Source: Deltaproteobacteria bacterium
GTDB taxonomy: Bacteria; Desulfobacterota; Binatia; UTPRO1
DNA: 58,637 nt
Reading direction: 5' to 3'
Assembly (NCBI GenBank): GCA_029262315.1
Contig: JAJCZP010000248.1
Span: forward strand, 1 to 58,637
The number at the start of each line of letters is the position of its first letter. The stretch's first letter is position 1. The position numbers and the translations under genes were made by a program. The notes below the pieces were generated by a model. The model was not told where the DNA came from. It worked only from the letters and a program-made list of their open reading frames with translations, and ran no database searches. Positions 34,604 through 42,842 of the stretch are shown here, one piece after another.

Positions 34604-35661
34604 GACTGCACCCCGAGCACGTGGTCTACGAGCTCGTCGGCACGATCCACCAGGACGCCGAGCCGAATCGCGACCAGCGCGTCACGCGCGAACGGAAACT
34701 CCTCGAGCTTCACGAGATCCTTCTCGGTCGTCACGACCAGATCGAGGTCGCGCGCCCGATGGGAGATCTCCTTCCAATCGCGCGTGTCGTAGACATGGTG
34801 GTCGGGGTACTCCAGCACGTCCGCCAACGACGCATTCCATCGATTCAGCGTATCGTACATCGGCGCGGGTCGTGCGACACCGGTCACGGCCAGCACTTGC
34901 TTCTCGGCCAGCAACCCGAGCGGGCGCTCCTGCCATCCATCAGGACCAGGGACGACCAGAGAGATCGGAGCGAATCCGATCCGCCGCTCCGCTCCGGTGG
35001 CAGCCTCGGCGAGCGCATCGGCATCCGACTCGCGGTGAAGGACCACGTCGGCCCGCCGCACGCCGGCCAGTGGCTCACGAAGTGGTCCAGCCGGTAGAAC
35101 CCGGGCAAGGCCACCGCGTTCCTCGGCGTCAACCACGACCACGTCGAGATCGCGCTCGAGCCTCCGATGCTGAAACGCGTCATCGCACAAGAGCAACCGC
35201 GCCTCGAAGGTGTCGACCGCGAGGCGCGCCGCCGCGACCCGATCGCGGCCGGCGACGACTGGCACGCCGCTCGTCCGGGCCAGCATCACGGCCTCGTCGC
35301 CGGACGCGGCCACATCACTGCGGACCCGAACCCCATCGCCGACAACGTGCGCCGTACGCTCCGTGCCACCGTACCCACGACTCACGATGACGACCCGCGC
35401 CCCCCGTCGCCGCGTCTCCATCGCCAACCAGCGAGTCAGCGGCGTCTTGCCCGTGCCCCCGACCCGCACGTTGCCAATGCTGACCGTGCGCGCCGGCACG
35501 ACCCGCGCGCCGAGGAGCCCCGCACCGTACGCGGCGTTGCGTACCATCACGACCGAGCCGTACACTGCCGCCGCGGGGGTCAGGCAGGCGCGGAGTGCGC
35601 GCCATCCCGTACCGGGATCGTCCCACACCCGCGCCGCGAACTCGGCGGTGGTCCGTTTCAT
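34600..35661 (-). CDS. lpxK: Tetraacyldisaccharide 4'-kinase
   Basis: 353 residues. Phosphorylates the 4' position to give lipid IVA. An N-terminal hydrophobic membrane segment (around TPAAAVYGSVVMVRNAAYGAGLL), then Walker A GNVRVGGTGKTPL, IVSRGYGG, DEAVMLAR and the catalytic LCDDAFQHRRLERD. ATG overlaps the waaA stop, and the gene's own stop overlaps gmhB; both are four-base overlaps. Confidence 0.96.
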   Translation of the reverse strand: MKRTTAEFAARVWDDPGTGWRALRACLTPAAAVYGSVVMVRNAAYGAGLLGARVVPARTVSIGNVRVGGTGKTPLTRWLAMETRRRGARVVIVSRGYGGTERTAHVVGDGVRVRSDVAASGDEAVMLARTSGVPVVAGRDRVAAARLAVDTFEARLLLCDDAFQHRRLERDLDVVVVDAEERGGLARVLPAGPLREPLAGVRRADVVLHRESDADALAEAATGAERRIGFAPISLVVPGPDGWQERPLGLLAEKQVLAVTGVARPAPMYDTLNRWNASLADVLEYPDHHVYDTRDWKEISHRARDLDLVVTTEKDLVKLEEFPFARDALVAIRLGVLVDRADELVDHVLGVQS

Positions 35662-36971
35662 GATCGGAGGGTCTCCGTTCGGTCGAGCATGCTTCGTACG
35701 AGCGCCATGGTCACCATCAACGCTCCGGAACTGCTGGGCGCTACGGCTGCGGCCGCCTCGCCACGGCGAGCAGCGGCTGCTCCATCCTCGACGAGTTCGT
35801 GCATGAGGTGGCCGAGCTCGCGGGCATCACGCACCTGAACGCCCCCGCCGCTGGCCTGCAGCTGATCAGCCTCGTCGCGCACGTTGTCGAGATACGGACC
35901 GAACGCCACCGGCACTTCGTAGATGGCTGCCTCCAGGAGGTTGTGCCCCCCAACCGGCACCAACGTGCCGCCGATGAACGCCATGCGGGCCCCATGATAC
36001 AAGCCCCGGAGTTCGCCGACGGTATCGAGGAGCAGAATCGGCGTATCCGAAGGCCAGCCTGCCGGACCGAGTTCGGAGCGCCGTACGAAATGATGTCCTC
36101 GCTTTGCCAGCAACCCCGCGACATCGTCGAAACGGGCCGGATGACGCGGAGCGATCACCAGCCGCGCCCCAGGAGCGTGCGCCGCCACCTCGGCCCAGGC
36201 GTCGAGCACCGTCGACTCTTCCCCCGCATGGGTACTGCCGGCCACCACGACCGGCCGTGTCTCGACCCCCAGTGTGCGTAGCGACAGACCATCGTCCGCG
36301 CCGGCACCGTGCCCGTGTTTGAGACTTCCCGTTACTACGATCCTCTGCGCCGAAGCACCCAGCGCGACGAGTCGACGCGCCGTGGGCATCGATTGGACCC
36401 CGAACCACCGCACACTCGCCAAGGTCGCCGCGAACAGCCCCTGCCAGCGTCGATAGCGGAGGAACGCCGGTGCGCTCAGGCGCCCACTCACCATGGCGGC
36501 CGGAATACCGCGGCGGTCGAGTGCGGCCAGGAATCCCGGCCAGAGTTCCGTCTCGGAAAACACGACGACTCGTGGGCGCACCGCGTCGATCGCCCGAGCC
36601 ACGCAGAAGGGAACATCGAACGGCAGGAATATGCAGGCGTCAGCGTCCCGGACGCGCGCCTTGGCGACCTCGCGACCGGTGGCGGTCAGCGTCGAGAGGA
36701 CCAGCCGATGGTCGGGAAACTCCCCGCGCAACGCACCCACGAGGGGCGCGAGGGCAGCGACCTCCCCTACGGAGGCGGCGTGAACCCAGATTGCAGGCTG
36801 CCCAGGGGGAGTGCGTGTGCTGAAACCGAGACGTTCGGTGAGGCCGTTCCACCACTCGCGCCGGACGAGAAGGACCAGGAACGCCAATGGTGCGATGCCT
36901 ACCGCCACGATGGTGACGATGACTTCGTAAACCCGGACGAGTCGCCTCCTCGCCCCCCCGCTCAGCGTCAA
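35658..36971 (-). CDS. waaA: Kdo transferase
   Basis: 437 residues. Adds Kdo to lipid IVA at the inner membrane. One N-terminal membrane helix (VIVTIVAVGIAPLAFLVLLV), then WVHAASVGEV, FSETELWPGFL, VTGSLKHGH, GSTHAGEES, APRHPARF and GGTLVPVGGHNLLEAA. Also called kdtA. The start is not clear: a TTG at 36971 overlaps the stop of the preceding gene (TTGA) and gives MTLSGGARR; an AGGAGG further in has no start codon at a useful distance. A GTG inside the helix would truncate it. Number of Kdo residues added is unknown. Confidence 0.93.
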   Translation of the reverse strand: MTLSGGARRRLVRVYEVIVTIVAVGIAPLAFLVLLVRREWWNGLTERLGFSTRTPPGQPAIWVHAASVGEVAALAPLVGALRGEFPDHRLVLSTLTATGREVAKARVRDADACIFLPFDVPFCVARAIDAVRPRVVVFSETELWPGFLAALDRRGIPAAMVSGRLSAPAFLRYRRWQGLFAATLASVRWFGVQSMPTARRLVALGASAQRIVVTGSLKHGHGAGADDGLSLRTLGVETRPVVVAGSTHAGEESTVLDAWAEVAAHAPGARLVIAPRHPARFDDVAGLLAKRGHHFVRRSELGPAGWPSDTPILLLDTVGELRGLYHGARMAFIGGTLVPVGGHNLLEAAIYEVPVAFGPYLDNVRDEADQLQASGGGVQVRDARELGHLMHELVEDGAAAARRGEAAAAVAPSSSGALMVTMALVRSMLDRTETLRS

Positions 36972-37429
36972 TATTGCCAGCGGCCGTCGGCGAATCGGAA
37001 GATCTCGGTCACGTCGAAGCGCTCCACGACCTTCCCCGGTACCGCCAACGCCGCGTCGGGAGTCGCACCACGGCGCTGATAGCGCACTTCGCGGTACGTG
37101 ATCTTGCCGATGGGCTCCTTCCCCGGATCGGTGCGCGTCACACAGGTGCGGCTTTCGCCGTAGTCGACATGTTCGCCGACGACGTCGTCGCCCTCGTTCG
37201 TCCACTTGATGCGCCCGCGATTGAACGATGCACGGTCTTGGAGCTTCTGCATCCAAATGTCGCAAAACAGGTTGAACTTCTTGGCATTCCCACCAGGGGC
37301 CACGGCCGGTGGCGTTGCCGGCGCCGCGGCTGCCTCCTCCGCCGGCGCCATATCCCCGCCAGCGCGTACCGGCGCAACTAGCACGGCTAGGCACAGCATC
37401 CCGATGACCCATCCTACCCCGACCCGCAT
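36968..37429 (-). CDS. exported protein of unknown function inside the LPS block
   Basis: 153 residues. A clear signal peptide (VGVGWVIGMLCLAVLVAPVRA), then an Ala/Pro-rich linker and a compact domain with two cysteines (in FCDIWM and RTCVTR) that could form a disulfide. Likely periplasmic. Not a family I recognise. It lies between the acyltransferase (9 bp upstream) and waaA (four-base TTGA overlap), so it is probably translated with waaA and may serve lipid A or core handling. ATG 37429 has AAGGGG five bases upstream; GTG 37435 is less likely. Confidence 0.85.
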   Translation of the reverse strand: MRVGVGWVIGMLCLAVLVAPVRAGGDMAPAEEAAAAPATPPAVAPGGNAKKFNLFCDIWMQKLQDRASFNRGRIKWTNEGDDVVGEHVDYGESRTCVTRTDPGKEPIGKITYREVRYQRRGATPDAALAVPGKVVERFDVTEIFRFADGRWQY

Positions 37430-37438
37430 AGCCACCCC

Positions 37439-38149
37439 TTATACGGGACCACCCGTAGCTCGCGCAATTCGGCGACCCATCACTCTAATCTGGAGCGCGG
37501 AACTCGCCTGGGATTGCAGCGCCAGCAGCGATTGCTCGAGGCGAGCCCGTGCGCGCTCGATCTCGGCCTCGTCCGCGTCACGACTGACCGTCATCGGCTC
37601 GCCCACGGCGTAGACCACTCGGCTCCACGGCATCGGAACGATCAAGCGATCCCAACTGCGTGCGCGGACGTGCCAGGCCGCGACCGGTGCCACAGGAAAA
37701 ATGCGTGCGCCCGTCGCGCGTGCCATCTGAATAACGCCCGATTTCACGACGTAGGGTGGCCCGTGGGGACCGTCCGGGGCAAAGGCAAGATCCGAGCCCG
37801 CACGATACGCCCGAATCATATCCTTGAGCCCGCCCACCCAGCCGCGGGTCGACGAGCCGCGGGTCGCCTCGATACGAAACTGCCTCAGGGCTTGGGCGAT
37901 CATCTCCCCATCAGGATGATGGCTGACCATGATGCAGGCACGCTTCCCGCTGTAGAGGAACGGCATCATCACGAGCCCCTCGTGCCAGAACGCGACGAGC
38001 ACGTGCTCTCCGCGCCGCCAGGCAGCTGCGAGCTCTTGGTCCAACCCGATGCCACGGCGACGAATCGTGAGGGCCAGGAACCCGAGGACGCCGGTCACGA
38101 GACGACCGACGAACCGGAGCAGTAAGCGCCGTCGATTCGAGTGCGGCAT
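37439..38149 (-). CDS. Lysophospholipid acyltransferase-like protein (DUF374)
   Basis: 236 residues. DUF374 signatures: AFWHEGLVMMPFL, VSHHPDGEMIA, RGSSTRGWVGGLKDM and FAPDGPHGPPYVVKSG. An N-terminal basic/hydrophobic anchor is present. The family is related to LPLAT acyltransferases, and its His motif differs from the classic HX4D. It lies between msbA and waaA, so a role in lipid A or phospholipid acylation is likely but unproven. The start overlaps the msbA stop by one base (TGATG). Confidence 0.9.
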   Translation of the reverse strand: MPHSNRRRLLLRFVGRLVTGVLGFLALTIRRRGIGLDQELAAAWRRGEHVLVAFWHEGLVMMPFLYSGKRACIMVSHHPDGEMIAQALRQFRIEATRGSSTRGWVGGLKDMIRAYRAGSDLAFAPDGPHGPPYVVKSGVIQMARATGARIFPVAPVAAWHVRARSWDRLIVPMPWSRVVYAVGEPMTVSRDADEAEIERARARLEQSLLALQSQASSALQIRVMGRRIARATGGPV

Positions 38150-39954
38150 CAGTGCAGCAAGCGACCCGCGTCCTGGGGAGTCGTCTTGTCGTGGAACTGC
38201 AAGTCGTGCAGCTTGCGATACTCGCCATCGAGCGCCAGGAGCTCCTCGTGGGTACCCTCCTCGACGATGCCGCCACGTACCACGACCACGATCCGATCGG
38301 CCCGTCGGATGGTGGAGAATCGATGCGCAATGACGAGCGAGGTGCGATTCACCATCAAGCGCTCGATCGCCTGCTGCACGAGCCGCTCGGACTCGCTATC
38401 GAGTGCCGATGTCGCTTCGTCCAGAACCAGAATGGGCGCGTCCTTCAGCAACGCCCGCGCGATTGCCAACCGCTGACGTTGCCCGCCGGACAACGTCACG
38501 CCGAGCTCCCCGATCTTGGTTTCGTAGCGCTCCGGCAACGCCAGGATGAACTCGTGCGCGTTGGCCGCCTGGGCCGCCACCACGACGTCGTCCATCGAGC
38601 GACTCGGATCGCCGTAGGCGATATTGGCCCGCACGGTGTCGTTGAACAGAAACGTGAACTGCGTCACGAGCGCGATCTGTGCGCGTAGCGAGCGCAGGGT
38701 ATAATCGCGGATGTCGACATCGTCGATCGCGATCCGCCCTTCCGTCACGTCGTAGAAGCGCGGAATCAGATCGGCAATCGTGCTCTTCCCTCCCCCGCTC
38801 ATGCCCACCAGCGCGACCATCTCGCCAGCACGAATCGTGAGCGAGACGTCCTGCAAGACGGGATCGACCCCGTACCGGAACCCGACCTTCTCGAACTCGA
38901 TCCCGCGACGCATCGTCGTCAGCGGCCGCGCCCCGGGACGATCGGCCACCTCGGGCTCGGTGTCCAGAAGCTCGAAGATCCGCTCCGCGCCCGCCACGCC
39001 CTGCTGAATGACGTTGTTGGACTTCGTCAACCGCTTGAAGGGCTCGTACAACAAGAACACTGCGGTCATGAATGCGAGAAACGACCCCTGACTCCGCCCG
39101 CCGGTGATGACGCTGTTGCCGCCGTACCACACCACGCCCGCGATACCGAATGCAGCCAGGATCTCCGTCATCGGGCTCGTGAACGCGCGAATCAAGGTCG
39201 CCTTCATATAGAGGCGGTAGAGGCGCCGGTTCTCTCGGGCGAAACGCTCGCGCTCGTACTCCTCCATCCCGAACGCCTTGACGACCCGGTTGCCCTGCAC
39301 TGTCTCCTGCAGAAGCGCGGTCAGGAGGCCGAGTGCACGCTGGCCACGTTTGCTGAAGCGTCGCAAACGTTGCGACAATCTAACGATGGGAAGGATCGAT
39401 GCCGGAAACACGAGGAACGCGATGACCGCGAGCACGGGGTCTTTGTAGAAGGCAACGCAGACCAGGAAGATGAGCGACGTTGCGTCGCGCATGATCGAGG
39501 CCACCGCGCCGGTGAGCGCCGAGCGGACCATGGCGACGTCATTGCCAACGCGCGAGAGGATGTCACCAGTCGGCGTGCGGTGAAAGTATGCCAGCGAGAG
39601 GCGCTGAATGTGCTGGTTCAGCTCGTCACGCAGGTCGCACACGATGCGTTGCCCCACGAGCTCGACGAGATACGTCTGCGCGAAGCTCGCGAGGCCTCGA
39701 AACACGAAGACCAGCACCACCATCGCCGGAAGAACCCGAAGGGCCGCCGCGTTCTGATTCCCGAAGATGTCGTCGAAAACGCGTTCGACCACGAGTGGCA
39801 GCATCCCCGTCGACGCGCTGAACACCAACATCGACACCATGGCGCCCAGAAACCACGGCCACACATAGGGGCGGAGGTAGCGCAGCAATCGCGCGTAGGT
39901 CACCCCCGCGCCTCGCTCGGTGACTCGCGAGCCCTGGCTGTCGCGTCCACTCAC
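38149..39954 (-). CDS. msbA: Lipid A-type ABC exporter MsbA
   Basis: 601 residues. Flips core-lipid A across the inner membrane. N-terminal six-helix exporter domain (about residues 20-315) and a C-terminal ATPase: Walker A VGMSGGGKST, signature LSGGQRQRLAIARAL, Walker B LVLDEATSALD and the H-loop VIAHRFST. The A-loop is carried by VGFRYGVD. GTG at 39954 overlaps the lpxB stop (GTGA). Confidence 0.95.
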   Translation of the reverse strand: MSGRDSQGSRVTERGAGVTYARLLRYLRPYVWPWFLGAMVSMLVFSASTGMLPLVVERVFDDIFGNQNAAALRVLPAMVVLVFVFRGLASFAQTYLVELVGQRIVCDLRDELNQHIQRLSLAYFHRTPTGDILSRVGNDVAMVRSALTGAVASIMRDATSLIFLVCVAFYKDPVLAVIAFLVFPASILPIVRLSQRLRRFSKRGQRALGLLTALLQETVQGNRVVKAFGMEEYERERFARENRRLYRLYMKATLIRAFTSPMTEILAAFGIAGVVWYGGNSVITGGRSQGSFLAFMTAVFLLYEPFKRLTKSNNVIQQGVAGAERIFELLDTEPEVADRPGARPLTTMRRGIEFEKVGFRYGVDPVLQDVSLTIRAGEMVALVGMSGGGKSTIADLIPRFYDVTEGRIAIDDVDIRDYTLRSLRAQIALVTQFTFLFNDTVRANIAYGDPSRSMDDVVVAAQAANAHEFILALPERYETKIGELGVTLSGGQRQRLAIARALLKDAPILVLDEATSALDSESERLVQQAIERLMVNRTSLVIAHRFSTIRRADRIVVVVRGGIVEEGTHEELLALDGEYRKLHDLQFHDKTTPQDAGRLLH

Positions 39955-41117
39955 GCCAGCATCTCCTCCGCGATGGCCGCCGCCCGGTCGGCGGCACCGC
40001 CTCCGCCCAGCGCCGGGCGCAGCGCTGCCAGCGCGGCACATGTGCGTGCGTGCAATTTCGCGTCATCGAGGAAGCGCGCCGCCTCCGCGGCCATTCGCAC
40101 GCCGGTGGCCTCGTCCTGAATGAGCTCCGGCACCACCAGCGCGCCGGCGATGAGATTCGGCATCCCGATGAACGGCACCGAAATGAGGCGTCGAGCCAAT
40201 GCGAAGGTCAATGGAGACATACGATACACGATCACCATGGGCCGCTCGAGGAGCGCGGTTTCGAGGGTCGCCGTTCCTGAGGCGACAAGCGCCACATCGC
40301 TCGCAGCAACCAATTCATAGGTATCACCCGCGACGATCTGGGCGGGCAGCTCCTCACCAGGAATGCTAGCGGGTACTTCGCTCTTGCTCAACGTATCCGC
40401 CAATGCCACGACACACTGGACGTCCCCGCGCAGAACGAGCCGCCGGGCGGCCTCCGCCATGGGTGGCATCAAGAACCGCAATTCCTTGGCCCGGCTGCCA
40501 GGGAGGAGCGTCACCAGGCGGCGGCTGGAATCCAGGCCGTGTCGAGCGAAGGTTGCCGCGCGATCGCCGCTGGCCTGCACACGGTCGAGCAGCGGATGTC
40601 CCACGAAATCTGGCCGCAACCCCGTGTCCGCGTAGAGGGGTGCTTCGAAGGGGAACACGACCGCCAGGCGGTCGACGCGCCGGGCGATCTTGTGCACCCG
40701 CCTCGCGCGCCACGCCCACACTTGCGGACTGATGTAGTAGAGCACGGGCACACCGTGGCGCTTCGCGACTGCCGCCAACGCCAGATTGAACTCGGGAAAA
40801 TCGATGACGATCAGCAGGTCCGGGGGGGCGTCGATCAGGATGCGACGTATTCGCCGATAGGCCCGCACGATCGCGCCGACCTTCTCCCGGGCCTCGAACA
40901 GGCCCATGGCGGCGATCTCGCCAGCATCGATCAGAGTGTCCATTCCCGCGGCGCGCAGTCGTGGGCCTCCGATGCCCTCGACACGAGCGTCCGGACATCG
41001 AGCGCGCAGCGCCCTCACCAGATCGCCCCCATGCATGTCACCCGAGGCCTCACCCGCGACCAACACCACTCGCCGTGAGGCGTGGGGCTGACTGCCTCCG
41101 GCGGGGGCGGCGGTCAT
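39951..41117 (-). CDS. lpxB: Lipid-A-disaccharide synthase
   Basis: 388 residues, GT19. Joins UDP-2,3-diacylglucosamine and lipid X. Motifs: LVAGEASGDMHGGDL, IGGPRLRAAG, VIDFPEFNLALA, YYISPQVWAWR, FVGHPLLD, LLPGSRAKELRFL and ASGTATLETALL. ATG overlaps the Gfo/Idh stop, and its own stop overlaps msbA. lpxI, whose product supplies lipid X, is 3.7 kb upstream in the same direction. Confidence 0.96.
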   Translation of the reverse strand: MTAAPAGGSQPHASRRVVLVAGEASGDMHGGDLVRALRARCPDARVEGIGGPRLRAAGMDTLIDAGEIAAMGLFEAREKVGAIVRAYRRIRRILIDAPPDLLIVIDFPEFNLALAAVAKRHGVPVLYYISPQVWAWRARRVHKIARRVDRLAVVFPFEAPLYADTGLRPDFVGHPLLDRVQASGDRAATFARHGLDSSRRLVTLLPGSRAKELRFLMPPMAEAARRLVLRGDVQCVVALADTLSKSEVPASIPGEELPAQIVAGDTYELVAASDVALVASGTATLETALLERPMVIVYRMSPLTFALARRLISVPFIGMPNLIAGALVVPELIQDEATGVRMAAEAARFLDDAKLHARTCAALAALRPALGGGGAADRAAAIAEEMLA

Positions 41118-42061
41118 CCTGCGGCGCCCTCGAGGCTGCCGACGATGCGCTCCGCGAGTTCCAGGGCCCGTAGCCCCGCCGCGCCTCCCACGACCGGCGC
41201 GCCACGGGTCGTCACGGCTTCGACGAAAGCGGCGATCTCGTCGCGGAGAGGATCGCCCTCGCCAGCGTCGTGTTCGTGCACCGTGATCTCCGGCAGCTCG
41301 CCAGGCCTGGGGGGGGCCACCCGGCGGCAAATACGTACCAGCCGCTGATCGTAGTCGACCGACACATAGGCGTCGTGCTGGAAAACGCGGAGCTTGCGCT
41401 CCCGCTTCAGCGATACTCGACTCGCCGTGACGTTGGCGATGCAACCGTTCGCGAAGCGCAGCCGAGCGTTCGCGATATCGACCGTTGGTGTCAGTACGGG
41501 TACTCCCACGCTCTCGACCTGCACGACCTCCGTGCCCACGAAGTGCTGAATCACGTCGAGATCGTGGATCATGAGGTCACGGATGACATCGACGTCGGTC
41601 CCCCGGTCGACGAACGGCGCCAGGCGGTGGCACTCCAGAAAACGCGGCTCGGTCACAACGGCCGCCGCGAGCTTGAGCGCGGGATTGAAGCGCTCGAGAT
41701 GTCCGACTTGCAGGATGCGCTTCCCCGCGTCCGCCAGCCCGATGAGCATCGCCCCTTCCGCTCGCGTCGAGGCAAGCGGCTTCTCGACCAGGACGTCGAC
41801 CCCGCCCGCAAGCAGATCGCCGGCCACGGCGGCATGCGCGTGGGTCGGAACCGCAACACTGGCGCAATCGACGACGCCCATCAGGGCACGATGGTCGTCA
41901 AAGACGCGCGCGCCCAATGGCGTGGCGATCTCCTCGGCTCGCGCCCGGTCGGAGTCGACGATGCCTACGAGCTCGACATCCGGGAGCGCAGCGTACTTCT
42001 CCGCATGAAAGCGGCCGAGGTGCCCGACCCCAACGACGGCTGCTCGTACCGGTTTCGTCAC
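41114..42061 (-). CDS. Gfo/Idh/MocA oxidoreductase next to lpxB
   Basis: 315 residues. N-terminal Rossmann motif VVGVGHLGRFHAEKY and the catalytic EKP in VLVEKPLAS, followed by GHLERFNPA. In Acidithiobacillus, gnnA (a Gfo/Idh dehydrogenase) and gnnB (an aminotransferase) lie between lpxA and lpxB and make the 3-amino sugar used for amide-linked lipid A. Only the dehydrogenase is seen here, so a GnnA role is possible but incomplete. The GTG start at 42061 follows a 106-bp gap after the response regulator. That gap contains a small hairpin (42079-42093), close enough to affect initiation. Confidence 0.88.
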   Translation of the reverse strand: MTKPVRAAVVGVGHLGRFHAEKYAALPDVELVGIVDSDRARAEEIATPLGARVFDDHRALMGVVDCASVAVPTHAHAAVAGDLLAGGVDVLVEKPLASTRAEGAMLIGLADAGKRILQVGHLERFNPALKLAAAVVTEPRFLECHRLAPFVDRGTDVDVIRDLMIHDLDVIQHFVGTEVVQVESVGVPVLTPTVDIANARLRFANGCIANVTASRVSLKRERKLRVFQHDAYVSVDYDQRLVRICRRVAPPRPGELPEITVHEHDAGEGDPLRDEIAAFVEAVTTRGAPVVGGAAGLRALELAERIVGSLEGAAG

Positions 42062-42167
42062 GTCCGCACTCCGCGGCGCGGCTCCGCGAGCCGTGGCGTG
42101 GCTACACGGTCCGTCGCATCCTTACGTCGCCGCAAGGGGGCACCGGTACCACGATCTGCCCGAGATG

Positions 42168-42842
42168 TCAGGTGGTGGCGGTGAGGCCGTGCCTGAGCGC
42201 ATACATCACGAGTCCGATCCGATCACGAACACCGAGCTTCTGAAATACGCTGGTCAGGTTCGTGCGGACGGTACGCTCGCTAATCGACAGCGTCGCTGCG
42301 ACGTCCTTGTTCTTCTTGCCGACCGCGATCAGCCGCACGATCTCTAGCTCACGCTCGGTGAGACCGTCGTCGCGCGACGCGCCGAACGTGTCATCATCTC
42401 CCCCGCTTCGACCGAGCTCCGCAACCAGGACTCCCCGCATGCGAGGATCCATCCAGACGTCACCACGACACACGGCGCTGATCGCCTGCATCAGGGTGTC
42501 TCGTGCCGAGTCCTTCAGCACCACGCCGCGGGCTCCGAGCTTGAACGCGCGCACATGCTCTTCCATCTCGTCGCACGCTGTCAGCACGAGCACCTGTGTC
42601 CCGGGATTGATCCGTACCACGGCCGGCACGGCATCCAACCCGCTGCCTTGCGGCATCCGAATGTCGAGCAGCAGCACGTCGGGCTTGTGTTGCCATACGA
42701 CCTCGACGACATCCTCGGCGCTCTCGAGATCGGCGACGACCTCGATATCGGGCTCCATCTGCAGAATCGTTTTCAGCCCCTCTCGAAAGAGAGTGTGGTC
42801 GTCGACGATGACGATTCTTCGCTTCCGTGGTTGCAAGGTCAC
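42168..42842 (-). CDS. NarL/FixJ-type response regulator
   Basis: 224 residues. Receiver domain with the acidic pair Asp14-Asp15, phospho-acceptor Asp60 in LLLDIRMP and the Lys in VVLKDS. C-terminal LuxR-type helix-turn-helix with LTERELEIVRLI and SERTVRTNL. Overlaps the sensor kinase stop by four bases (GTGA), so the two are a cognate pair. Targets unknown; the nearest are the Gfo/Idh-lpxB-msbA genes just downstream. It is not an NtrC-type activator, so it cannot itself drive the sigma-54 promoter upstream. Confidence 0.94.
   Translation of the reverse strand: MTLQPRKRRIVIVDDHTLFREGLKTILQMEPDIEVVADLESAEDVVEVVWQHKPDVLLLDIRMPQGSGLDAVPAVVRINPGTQVLVLTACDEMEEHVRAFKLGARGVVLKDSARDTLMQAISAVCRGDVWMDPRMRGVLVAELGRSGGDDDTFGASRDDGLTERELEIVRLIAVGKKNKDVAATLSISERTVRTNLTSVFQKLGVRDRIGLVMYALRHGLTATT

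Noticed and set aside
36971-37412. long upstream extension of waaA
   Set aside because: It overlaps the exported unknown gene in another frame and is Arg-rich; the membrane helix expected at the WaaA N-terminus starts after 36971.
42079-42093. CGGCTC/GAGCCG hairpin before the Gfo/Idh gene as a terminator
   Set aside because: Only 6 bp with a 3-base loop and no T tract; could affect initiation but is not a convincing terminator.
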